A DNA stretch of 64,000 bases from the NCBI GenBank assembly GCA_947589575.1, contig CANQBM010000003.1:1-64000 (forward strand). The letters are read 5' to 3'. Within the stretch, counting starts at the first letter, position 1; every line of letters starts with the position of its first letter. A program made the translations under genes and the position numbers. This stretch comes from an uncultured Clostridia bacterium (GTDB taxonomy: Bacteria > Bacillota > Clostridia > Oscillospirales > Acutalibacteraceae). The notes beneath the pieces were generated by a model. That model worked only from the letters and a program-made list of their open reading frames with translations, was not told the DNA's origin and searched no databases. This document shows, one piece after another, positions 16,212 to 25,249 of the stretch.

Positions 16212-16796
16212 TTACAATACCTCCTGTTTAACCTCTTCAAAAGCCATTTTAAGTGCGTTCATATTGCCGTCAATAACCTCTGGCTTTGAAGAAAACTTAT
16301 GTGAAAATGAGACTTGCATTTCATTAAGGAAGGTTTCCTTATCCATTACGCCTGAAACTTTTACAATAGCGGCGAGCATCGGAGTATTAGGAAAATATTT
16401 TCCAAGGCAAGCTACGGACACCTTACGGGCGTCGATTGTATAAACACTGCCCTTATAACCGCCGAGCTTTTTCTTTATTTCCTCAGGCGCTTTCGAAGTG
16501 TTGACAACTATACCGCCCGATTCCTTAAGTCCGTCTGTTACATTGACAACGTCAAGGAGTCCCTCGTCAACAACCACAACAAAATCAGGCTCATAAATGT
16601 TTGAATGAACCCTGATTTCATTTTTACTTATTCTGTTATACGCCGTAATCGGAGCGCCCATACGTTCAGGACCGTATTCGGGAAAGCCCTGAACAAAGCT
16701 TCCGGTCTTAAAAGCAACATCTGCAAGCAAAAGCGCAGCAGTCTTAGCTCCTTGACCGCCGCGGCCGTGCCAACGGATTTCTACTAAATCTGCCAT
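16212..16796 (-). CDS. porG: 2-oxoacid:ferredoxin oxidoreductase gamma subunit
   Basis: First gene of the operon, 194 residues. The glycine-rich IRWHGRGGQGAKTAALLLAD at the N-terminus is the coenzyme-A-domain signature of gamma subunits, with the following QGFPEYGPERMGAPI also typical. The start codon is 20 bases after the U-tract of the T-box terminator, so translation depends on antitermination. This gene order (gamma, delta, alpha, beta) is the classical four-subunit order. Confidence 0.92.
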   Translation of the reverse strand: MADLVEIRWHGRGGQGAKTAALLLADVAFKTGSFVQGFPEYGPERMGAPITAYNRISKNEIRVHSNIYEPDFVVVVDEGLLDVVNVTDGLKESGGIVVNTSKAPEEIKKKLGGYKGSVYTIDARKVSVACLGKYFPNTPMLAAIVKVSGVMDKETFLNEMQVSFSHKFSSKPEVIDGNMNALKMAFEEVKQEVL

Positions 16797-16815
16797 AGTG
16801 ATCTCTCTCTTTCAT

Positions 16816-17080
16816 AAAAAATAAAACGCCTCTCTGTCCTTGAGGACAAAGAGACGATATAAATACCGTGGTACCACTCTTTTTCGTTTAAAAAACGCAC
16901 TTTATGTACTATCATACACTATCCTGTAACGGAGGAAACCGTCTGCACCTACTTAGTTCAGCGCAGCCACTCAAAGAGGATATTTTATATAAAATTGTAC
17001 TGACTCACACCATCCGTCAGCTCTCTTAAACAAATATTTAAATAAAACCTGTTCTCATCAACGTGTTATATATTATGTAG
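16816..17080 (-). promoter_or_regulatory. T-box riboswitch leader controlling porGDAB
   Basis: Read on the minus strand. Stem I contains the kink-turn-like GATGAG / CTGAAC pair, the AGAGAG bulge (17026-17021), a distal helix CTGAC/GTCAG (17020-16999) and a long A/T helix. It is followed by AAGTAGG...GACGG, by CCTCCGTTACAGG and by the T-box itself, AGAGTGGTACCACGG (16880-16866). A 13-bp terminator stem (16844-16856 with 16827-16839) and a U-tract (16826-16816) end it. The bulge UGGU pairs with a tRNA end ACCA, so the tRNA has discriminator A, which fits Phe, Leu, Ile, Val or Tyr and argues against Gly, Ser, Asn or Trp. The specifier should be in CCTCTTTGAG (16979-16970): UUU (Phe) looks most natural, but overlapping Leu codons are not excluded. 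Confidence 0.92.
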
Positions 17081-17084
17081 AAAT

Positions 17085-17113
17085 ATAATAATACGAACAA
17101 ATTGATTTGTCAA
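17085..17113 (-). promoter_or_regulatory. Promoter of the T-box/por operon
   Basis: Minus strand TTGACA (17108-17113), 17-bp spacer, TATTAT (17085-17090), just upstream of the T-box stem I and downstream of the sirtuin gene. Confidence 0.8.
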
Positions 17114-17150
17114 GCAGTTTTTTATATTCTATTTATAATAAATTTTACCG

Positions 17151-17861
17151 TTAAACTTTAATTTGCGACAGCACCTCGCCCACTCTTTTGTGAATAACAA
17201 GCGTTGCAAGATTATCCATAGGCGTTTTATCTTTGTTTATCAGTACAAAATGTTTGCCGCTGAAATATTTAACAAAGCTCGCTGCGGGATATACTGTAAA
17301 ACTTGTGCCCGCAACAATAAGACAATCGGCATTCATAATCGCATGAAGAGCGCCGTTTACAGTATCGTTATCAAGCCCCTCCTCATAAAGCACAACATCA
17401 GGCTTAATAACCGATGAACATTTATCACATCTCGGAATACCTGATGAATTCAAAATATATTGCGCACTAAAGCTCTTTTTGCAGTTTGTACAGTAATTTC
17501 TGAGCGTTGAGCCGTGCAGTTCAAAAACATTCCTGCTGCCTGCCTTCTGGTGCAAACCGTCGATATTCTGCGTAACAACAGCCGAAAGCTTCCCCACGTT
17601 TTCAAGCTCGGCTAATTTCATATGAGCCGGATTCGGAAGCGCGTCAAGGCAAAGCATTTTATCCCTGTAAAACTTATAGAACTCCGCCGTGTTATTAACA
17701 AAAAAGGTATGTGACAAAATCTCTTCGGGAGGATAATCATATTTTTGGTTATAAAGTCCGTCAACCGAACGAAAATCGGGTATTCCGCTTTCGGTCGACA
17801 CACCAGCGCCGCCGAAAAACACTATGCTTTTACTGTCATCAATTATTTCCTGTAAGGTCAT
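17151..17861 (-). CDS. NAD-dependent protein deacylase of the Sir2 family
   Basis: Sirtuin of 236 residues that removes acyl groups from lysines with consumption of NAD. It shows the NAD motif [18 protein letters not shown] (about residues 16-33), [13 protein letters not shown], the catalytic histidine in FELHGST, and a zinc ribbon of four cysteines ([10 protein letters not shown] and RCDKCSSV). Length and motif set match bacterial CobB-type enzymes. The gene lies between the groEL terminator and the por promoter and has no close partner. No terminator was recognised after it, so some read-through into the por leader is possible. Confidence 0.9.
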   Translation of the reverse strand: MTLQEIIDDSKSIVFFGGAGVSTESGIPDFRSVDGLYNQKYDYPPEEILSHTFFVNNTAEFYKFYRDKMLCLDALPNPAHMKLAELENVGKLSAVVTQNIDGLHQKAGSRNVFELHGSTLRNYCTNCKKSFSAQYILNSSGIPRCDKCSSVIKPDVVLYEEGLDNDTVNGALHAIMNADCLIVAGTSFTVYPAASFVKYFSGKHFVLINKDKTPMDNLATLVIHKRVGEVLSQIKV

Positions 17862-17894
17862 AAAATCACCGTTTATTATTTATTTTTAAACAAT

Positions 17895-17922
17895 AAAGGT
17901 GTTGGCGCAAACCAACACCTTT
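17895..17922 (-). terminator. Terminator of groESL
   Basis: Perfect 11-bp stem AAAGGTGTTGG (17895-17905) / complement (17912-17922) with a 6-base loop, 13 bases after the groEL stop; on the minus strand it ends in CCTTTATTGTTT. Confidence 0.8.
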
Positions 17923-17934
17923 ATAATTTACCTA

Positions 17935-19581
<1,647 letters not shown>

Positions 19582-19597
19582 TCAACCCTTTCTAAAA

Positions 19598-19876
<279 letters not shown>

Positions 19877-19914
19877 TCACCTCTATGAATTTATTTTATT
19901 TATTGCTTTACAAA

Positions 19915-19941
19915 TTAGCACTCTTCGCCATTGAGTGCTAA
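19915..19941 (-). promoter_or_regulatory. CIRCE operator (HrcA binding site)
   Basis: Perfect TTAGCACTC-N9-GAGTGCTAA inverted repeat, the HrcA operator, located between the groES promoter and start codon. The hrcA gene itself is not in the window. Confidence 0.97.
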
Positions 19942-19949
19942 CAATTACT

Positions 19950-19977
19950 ATTGTAGCAATATTTTTCCATTTGTCAA
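19950..19977 (-). promoter_or_regulatory. groES promoter
   Basis: Minus strand TTGACA (19972-19977), 16-bp spacer, TACAAT (19950-19955), immediately before CIRCE. Confidence 0.85.
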
Positions 19978-20004
19978 GAGTATTAACAAATTATTTAAAA
20001 AATA

Positions 20005-20040
20005 TAGCCTGCGCTGCTAATATATAGCTGCAACAGACTA
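20005..20040 (-). terminator. Imperfect terminator after ispF
   Basis: Imperfect hairpin (TAGTCTG...GCAGCTA pairing with TAGCAGC...CAGGCTA on the minus strand) followed by TATATTTTTT. It closes the operon ending in ispF. Confidence 0.6.
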
Positions 20041-20048
20041 TAAATATT

Positions 20049-20537
20049 TTAATTATGCTTTTTTTCCGTATCGTCGACAAGACAGACGGCATGAGCTGCA
20101 ATGCCCTCCATTGCGCCTGTAAAACCCAGACCCTCTTCAGTTGTTGCTTTAACTGATACTGAATCAATATCAATATTACATGCAGCGGCAATGTTTTTTC
20201 TCATAGAAAAAATATAAGGTGCCATTTTAGGCACTTGAGCGAGAATGGTTGAATCAATATTTACTATCTTATAGCCTTTAGCGTTTACATTACGAACAAC
20301 CGTTTCAAGCAGTTTAAGACTGTCGGCATCTTTCCATTTATTATCATTATCGGGAAAGAGATGGCCTATATCGCCCATTACGCACGCTCCGAGTATCGAG
20401 TCGGAAACCGCGTGGAGAAGAACATCGGCGTCACTATGACCTAAAAGACCCTTTTCACTTGGAATATCCACACCGCCGATTATACATTTTCTTCCCTGCA
20501 CAAGCTTATGTACATCGTATCCGTGCCCTATTCTCAT
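20049..20537 (-). CDS. ispF: 2-C-methyl-D-erythritol 2,4-cyclodiphosphate synthase IspF
   Basis: MEP-pathway enzyme that cyclises CDP-methylerythritol 2-phosphate. The 162 residues are full length. Visible signatures are the zinc-binding [12 protein letters not shown] (Asp and His near residues 8-10), the [16 protein letters not shown] motif, FPDNDNKWK, and the C-terminal [13 protein letters not shown]. Its start overlaps the last base of ispD, the preceding pathway gene. Confidence 0.97.
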   Translation of the reverse strand: MRIGHGYDVHKLVQGRKCIIGGVDIPSEKGLLGHSDADVLLHAVSDSILGACVMGDIGHLFPDNDNKWKDADSLKLLETVVRNVNAKGYKIVNIDSTILAQVPKMAPYIFSMRKNIAAACNIDIDSVSVKATTEEGLGFTGAMEGIAAHAVCLVDDTEKKHN

Positions 20538-21214
20538 TACTTTTCACCTCTCATTCTCAGTATGCTCTCCGCCACAGGTATGTCATCAGGAGTTGTAATT
20601 TTTATATTCGCATACTCTCCTCTCACGGCATATACGGGCTTTCCGTAATTTTCAACAAGACGGCAGTCGTCCGTAAAGTCTTTTCCCTCTTTCTCTGCAA
20701 GACTTGCCGCGCCGATATAAGTTTCAAAATCAAAAATCTGCGGAGTTCGTATGGAAATAAGCGTTGACCTGTCGGGAGTATCAATAATCTGCATACTTTC
20801 GTCAACAACCTTGATTGTATCCTTTACAGGCACGCCGACCGCCGCCGCGCCCTTATTCCTTGCCATAGCTATTGTATCCGTAATTTCCTTTTCCGTTACA
20901 AGCGGTCTTGCGCCGTCATGTATTATAAGCAAATCACATTCGTCTATTGTATCTACAGCGTTCATAACGCTTTCCTGCCTCGTTTTGCCCCCAAAGCAGT
21001 ATGACAGCTCATAATCAGACAACACGCTTTCAAACTCATTAAGGTCGCCCTCACGGCATACGACAATGATTTCATCAATCAAATCTATTTTTGAAAAGAC
21101 GTCAACTGTTCTTTCAATAACTGTTTTTCCGTTTATTTTGAGCAAAAGCTTGCTTTTTTCGGATTTCATTCTGGTGCCGTTTCCGGCGCCCAGAATAATT
21201 GCAATATTACTCAT
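20537..21214 (-). CDS. ispD: 2-C-methyl-D-erythritol 4-phosphate cytidylyltransferase IspD
   Basis: Transfers CMP from CTP to methylerythritol phosphate. The 225-residue protein has the nucleotide-binding start [20 protein letters not shown] with the expected Arg and Lys, a [18 protein letters not shown] core, and [15 protein letters not shown]. The usual AAGxGxRM is here GAGNGTRM, a tolerated variant. It overlaps rqcH by eight bases upstream and ispF by one base downstream. Confidence 0.96.
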   Translation of the reverse strand: MSNIAIILGAGNGTRMKSEKSKLLLKINGKTVIERTVDVFSKIDLIDEIIVVCREGDLNEFESVLSDYELSYCFGGKTRQESVMNAVDTIDECDLLIIHDGARPLVTEKEITDTIAMARNKGAAAVGVPVKDTIKVVDESMQIIDTPDRSTLISIRTPQIFDFETYIGAASLAEKEGKDFTDDCRLVENYGKPVYAVRGEYANIKITTPDDIPVAESILRMRGEK

Positions 21215-22883
21215 CCTTTAACCTCTCAACCTCTTCAATAGTCGGCGTAGCAAATTCCGTTTTGTAAGTCTCGTATATCACAAAGCCGGGCTTTGCACCG
21301 TTTGGCTTTTTAACATTTCTCACAAGAGTATAATCAACCGCAACATTTGAGGATTCGCGCGCCTTGCTGAAATAAGCGGCAATCACGGCGCAGTCGTGAA
21401 CTGCTCCATCGGTAATTTCACTGCCCGATGTTTCGCATATAACATGACTGCCGGCGGCGTCCTGAACATGAAACCATGTATCATAGTTTTTAGCAGTTTT
21501 TAATGTCAGCCTGTCATTCATAAGATTATTCCTGCCTACCGACACCGAAAAACCGTCTCTTGTTTTGAATTTCATAGGCTTGAGCGATTTTTGAGAATTC
21601 TTTTTACCATCTTGTTTTTTAATATACCCTTGTGATGAAAGCTCATTCTTTATTTCGGTAATCTCACTGTCTGTTTCGGCGCGGGATAAAGCGTCAAGCA
21701 CTGTATCAAAATATTTTGCTTCCTCATTTGCATCATCAATAAACTGTGAAAGCTTTGTTTCCGCCACCTGTTTCTTTCGGTATTCCCTGTAATATTTCTG
21801 CGCATTTTGTGCAGGAGTTAAAGCGGAATCAGCTGGAATACGGACAGGCTTGTTGTTGTTATAATAGTTTTCCAAATCATAATACGGCGCGCCTTTTTCA
21901 AGCCTGTACTGGTTTGAAATTATAAGATCGCCGAAGAGCTTATAAGTTTCCTTGTCCTTACATTGCTCAAGCTCCTGACTCCTGTTAAGTGCTTTTCTTA
22001 CCGCTCTCTCCTGTAGAGTAGTAACCTTTTTAAACAAATCGAAGCTCCGCGCTTTTATGCGCATTAACCGCACGCGTTCGTAATAGAAAAAATCCAAAAG
22101 CTGTGAAAATGTATCATAATGCCTGATGTCTGCAAGCGAGCCGTACTGTTTAATATTAATAAAAGCAAAGTCTTTAGGTACATCAAGTATCACGGCAGTA
22201 GGAACGGGATTTTCAGCCTGCGCTTTGAAATCATCAATCGAAAGTCCGTTTTCAAGTTCACGGCAGATTATCGGAGATACGCCCTTAAGCGTTTCCATAG
22301 ACGCCTTATATATTCCCTTTTTACTGCTTTCTATTTTTTCTTTAATTTCATTAATATCGCTTGTGAATATGTTTAATTTATCCTGCTTTGGGGGCATTAC
22401 ATATGTAATGCCGGGCAGTATTTCACGCACCTGCGATTTATTTTCATCAACACGCTTTAACGAATCAATAATTTTATTATTACTGTCAACAAAAATAATA
22501 TTAGAATATCTGCCCATTATCTCCGCAATAAGAGAATAGTTTGTTTTATCTCCAAGTTCGTTAGTACCTGAAAAGTCAATTCTGAGTATTCTTTCCAAGT
22601 CATCCTGAACAACGGAATCAACCCACGCGCCTGTAAGCCTCTTTCGCAGAAGCAGACAGAACATAGGCGGTTTTGAGGGATTTTCAGGAGGATAATCTGT
22701 AAAATGAATACGAGCCGAATCAGCGTTACAGGAAATGAGGAGCTTTTTGCTCCCCTCTCTTGAACGGAGGTTTATAACGATCTCGTCCCGCGAAGGCTGA
22801 TAAATTTTTTCAACACGGCTGTTGAGCGCAAAATCTGCAATTTCATTTTTTAAATGGTATAAAAATATTCCGTCAAGCGCCAT
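21207..22883 (-). CDS. rqcH: Rqc2 homologue RqcH (NFACT family)
   Basis: Ribosome-quality-control factor that binds obstructed 50S subunits with peptidyl-tRNA and directs C-terminal alanine tailing; older annotations call it fibronectin-binding protein. The 558 residues show an N-terminal NFACT-N domain (ALDGIFLYHLKNEIADFALN, FTDYPPENPSKPPMFCLLLR), a helical middle with coiled coil (about residues 280-430) and a C-terminal NFACT-R domain with the DTWFHVQDAAGSHVI signature. The motif GSKKLLISCNADSARIHF is also present. It sits in a translation/housekeeping operon with trmK. Confidence 0.93.
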   Translation of the reverse strand: MALDGIFLYHLKNEIADFALNSRVEKIYQPSRDEIVINLRSREGSKKLLISCNADSARIHFTDYPPENPSKPPMFCLLLRKRLTGAWVDSVVQDDLERILRIDFSGTNELGDKTNYSLIAEIMGRYSNIIFVDSNNKIIDSLKRVDENKSQVREILPGITYVMPPKQDKLNIFTSDINEIKEKIESSKKGIYKASMETLKGVSPIICRELENGLSIDDFKAQAENPVPTAVILDVPKDFAFINIKQYGSLADIRHYDTFSQLLDFFYYERVRLMRIKARSFDLFKKVTTLQERAVRKALNRSQELEQCKDKETYKLFGDLIISNQYRLEKGAPYYDLENYYNNNKPVRIPADSALTPAQNAQKYYREYRKKQVAETKLSQFIDDANEEAKYFDTVLDALSRAETDSEITEIKNELSSQGYIKKQDGKKNSQKSLKPMKFKTRDGFSVSVGRNNLMNDRLTLKTAKNYDTWFHVQDAAGSHVICETSGSEITDGAVHDCAVIAAYFSKARESSNVAVDYTLVRNVKKPNGAKPGFVIYETYKTEFATPTIEEVERLKDE

Positions 22884-22885
22884 AG

Positions 22886-23632
22886 TTAAACATTCCTAAT
22901 AGGATTTTGAACAGGCGCGATGATGAAACGCACGTCTGTAAAAATCTTTTCAAGCCTATCCTTAATTTTAAGAAACGGTAAATTTTCGGTTTCATAATGA
23001 CCTGCCGAAATGACACAGAACCCTGCCTCTCCGGCATCAAGCATTTCGTGATATTTCAAATCTCCCGTAACAAAGCAGTCTGCATTTTCAAACGCATCCC
23101 AAATATATTCAGAGCAGGCTCCTCCGCCGACACATACACGTTTAATTAATTTATCCGTGTCGGTATAGCGCAGTCCTTTGCTGTCAAGCGTCTGTGCGGT
23201 AAAATTAGCAAAATCATCAATGCTCATTTCCTGTCTTAATTCGCCGGTGACAAGATAACCGTTTGAGAGGGTTTGCGTATTTTCAAGCTCAAGCATTTGA
23301 GCGAGTATATCATTAATACCGCCCTTTGCCTTGTCATAAGGGGTGTGTACCGAAATAACCGCAATATCACTGTTTATAAGCTCATAAACAGCCGAGTTCC
23401 TTTTAATTTTTTTTAGTCCATTAAAAATAACGGGATGATGTGTTAAAAGCAAATCCGCATTAACGCTTTTTGCAAAGGAAACAGTATCTTTTACTGCGTC
23501 AAGACTTAAAACAACCGTTTTTACCTCTTTTCTGAATTCACCGAGAAGAAAGCCCGAATTGTCCCATTCCTCCTGTGTATCAAATGGGGCGATTGTATCT
23601 ATGTAATCATAAATATTTTTAACTGTTGTCAT
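22886..23632 (-). CDS. Nif3-like dinuclear metal centre protein
   Basis: A 248-residue member of the Nif3/YqfO family, known for a conserved di-metal site and sometimes annotated as GTP cyclohydrolase I type 2; the true activity is unsettled. Metal ligands are seen in LLLTHHPVIFNGLK (about residues 60-73), near the N-terminus in DNSGFLLGE, and in the C-terminal ISAGHYETENLPFLK. The PII-like insert of the longer Bacillus YqfO is absent. It overlaps trmK by four bases, a pairing common in Firmicutes. Confidence 0.88.
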   Translation of the reverse strand: MTTVKNIYDYIDTIAPFDTQEEWDNSGFLLGEFRKEVKTVVLSLDAVKDTVSFAKSVNADLLLTHHPVIFNGLKKIKRNSAVYELINSDIAVISVHTPYDKAKGGINDILAQMLELENTQTLSNGYLVTGELRQEMSIDDFANFTAQTLDSKGLRYTDTDKLIKRVCVGGGACSEYIWDAFENADCFVTGDLKYHEMLDAGEAGFCVISAGHYETENLPFLKIKDRLEKIFTDVRFIIAPVQNPIRNV

Positions 23633-24261
23633 AGCTTTTCCTCCAAAGCGGTAATCACATCGGAATAATTTTCTCCCGATTTTGATTTATTATTTAAATA
23701 ATTAAGCAAATGAATAAAATATTCCTTTTGAGAAAAATCCTTTATATTTCCGAGATAATAATCCGCTCTGTTTCTTTCGGTTATATTTCCGGTATAAAAG
23801 GCGTCAAAAACAGAATAACAATGATTTGAGTCACGAACAATAATATCATTATTTATTTCATAACCATTATCAAAAAGAAATTTACGGGCAATTTCAGGAT
23901 GAGTCATAGGATTAAGGATTATATGCTTTGACGAAACAAAAGGACATCGTGAAAGAATATCAGCTATAAGCTCACCGCCCATACCCGCAATAATTACCGT
24001 ATCAAATTCATCAGGGTGCAACGCATCAAGCCCGTCTGAAAGACGAACCTGAATTTTATCACTGAGCCCCTCCTGTTCGACAAGAGCCTTGCATGAGAAA
24101 AGAGGACCCTTATTAATATCGGCTGCCACAGCGCCTCTTATTAATCCTGCCTTGCAGAGGTACACGGGTATATATCCGTGGTCTGTACCGACATCGGCAA
24201 TAATTGAATCAGGTCTTACAAGAGACGCGACGGCATTGAGTCTTTTTGAAAGTCTGTGCAT
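23629..24261 (-). CDS. trmK: tRNA (adenine(22)-N(1))-methyltransferase TrmK
   Basis: SAM-dependent methyltransferase that makes m1A22 in tRNA-Ser and tRNA-Tyr. The 210 residues are close to the family length. Visible motifs are the SAM loop IADVGTDHGYIPVYLCKAG (about residues 21-40), DINKGPLFSCKALV, the DTVIIAGMGGELIADIL active-site region and LNPMTHPEIARKFL. It overlaps the DUF1858 gene by one base and the Nif3-like gene by four. Confidence 0.93.
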   Translation of the reverse strand: MHRLSKRLNAVASLVRPDSIIADVGTDHGYIPVYLCKAGLIRGAVAADINKGPLFSCKALVEQEGLSDKIQVRLSDGLDALHPDEFDTVIIAGMGGELIADILSRCPFVSSKHIILNPMTHPEIARKFLFDNGYEINNDIIVRDSNHCYSVFDAFYTGNITERNRADYYLGNIKDFSQKEYFIHLLNYLNNKSKSGENYSDVITALEEKL

Positions 24262-24461
24262 TATTTTTCAAGCAGAGCGTTAATCTTCTCCACAAGTTCA
24301 TCGGCGTCTGTACCATGAACCATACAAGCCTGCTCAACCGTTTCGCCACGCGATGCGGGACAGCCGAGACAGTGCATTCCTATTTCCAAAAAAATAGGAG
24401 CAGCCTGCGGACAAACGTCAAGAATATCGCCTATAATTGTGTCTTTAGTAATCTTTGTCAT
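24261..24461 (-). CDS. DUF1858 domain protein (hybrid-cluster-associated redox disulfide type)
   Basis: Small cytoplasmic protein of 66 residues made of one DUF1858 domain: TKDTIIGDILDVCPQAAPIF, then a conserved MHCLGCPASRGETVEQAC with cysteines that could form a redox disulfide or bind a metal. Family members are often stand-alone or fused to electron-transfer proteins; the function is unknown. Here it is the first gene of the trmK-rqcH-ispDF operon, expressed from the divergent promoter at 24492-24520, which is an unexpected place for a redox protein. Confidence 0.85.
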   Translation of the reverse strand: MTKITKDTIIGDILDVCPQAAPIFLEIGMHCLGCPASRGETVEQACMVHGTDADELVEKINALLEK

Positions 24462-24491
24462 TTTTATTCTCCTTAATTTTTATTTATATTA

Positions 24492-24543
24492 TTTATATCA
24501 CAAATAATAATTGATTGCAAGACGGATAAAGATATGTTATAAT
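24492..24543. promoter_or_regulatory. Back-to-back promoters sharing one -35 hexamer
   Basis: The palindrome TTGCAA (24515-24520) has TATAAT (24538-24543) at 17 bp on the plus strand and TATAAA (24492-24497, minus strand) at 17 bp on the other. The plus promoter serves the DUF4364 gene and the minus one the DUF1858-ispF operon. Confidence 0.65.
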
Positions 24544-24568
24544 TTTTACTTAAAGGCTGGTGAAAAGA

Positions 24569-25135
24569 ATGGACAAGGAATTTAACCCTGCACTTCAATT
24601 TGACGCATTTACTGCCGGAATAGAGGACGGCGGACTGCGTTCAAGCTCCTCAATTACAATAATCGTCTGTTATATTCTTGCCAACTGTCAGGAAAAAATA
24701 ACTGCACAAAATATAATTGACGCACTTGTTGATGGTAAAATTGCCAATTATTTTGAGGTATCAAATGCAATTTCAAAAATGATTAAAAAAGGCCACATTG
24801 TTGAAAACGATGACGATACCCTTAAAATCACTGCTGACTGCGGATTTTTAATTGATATTGTAGAAAATGATTTACCGCTAACAATTCGTGAAAAAAGCAT
24901 TGAGCTTGTCAGAAAACTTGCTGCGGTTGAGGTTAATAAAAAGGAAAACAAAGTAACTATTGAAAAAAAGGACAACGCTTACCTGATTACACTTCATGTA
25001 AGCGACATTGATACTGATTTTATGGTACTGACGCTCACCGTACCGACAGAAGCGCAGGCGCAGGTAATCAAGGAGAAATTTCAGCAAAAGCCCGCGGAAG
25101 TTTATGAAAACCTGATGAATTCAATTTTTAATTAG
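24569..25135 (+). CDS. DUF4364 family protein, probable winged-helix regulator
   Basis: The ATG at 24569 is preferred over the in-frame GTG at 24560 because GGTG lies at better spacing; the product is then 188 residues. The N-terminal ~80 residues are predicted helical with a winged-helix look (ITIIVCYILANCQEKITAQN, then FEVSNAISKMIKKGHI and a DDTLKIT wing). The remainder is an alpha/beta domain (KVTIEKKDNAYLITLHVSDI). DUF4364 occurs widely in Clostridia and is predicted to bind DNA; no target is known. The gene is monocistronic between a divergent promoter and a terminator. Confidence 0.75.
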   Translation: MDKEFNPALQFDAFTAGIEDGGLRSSSSITIIVCYILANCQEKITAQNIIDALVDGKIANYFEVSNAISKMIKKGHIVENDDDTLKITADCGFLIDIVENDLPLTIREKSIELVRKLAAVEVNKKENKVTIEKKDNAYLITLHVSDIDTDFMVLTLTVPTEAQAQVIKEKFQQKPAEVYENLMNSIFN

Positions 25136-25205
25136 TTTTTATAAGGTTATGACTTAAAATTAACATTCAGGGATTTTTCGTTAAAAAAATTATATATAAC
25201 AATTA

Positions 25206-25238
25206 AAAAATTCCAAGCTTTTACAGCTTGGAATTTTT
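25206..25238. terminator. Bidirectional terminator
   Basis: Perfect 13-bp stem AAAAATTCCAAGC (25206-25218) / GCTTGGAATTTTT (25226-25238) with a 7-base loop. It serves the DUF4364 gene on the plus strand and ispH-S1 on the minus strand. Confidence 0.88.
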
Positions 25239-25249
25239 ATGTACATTAA

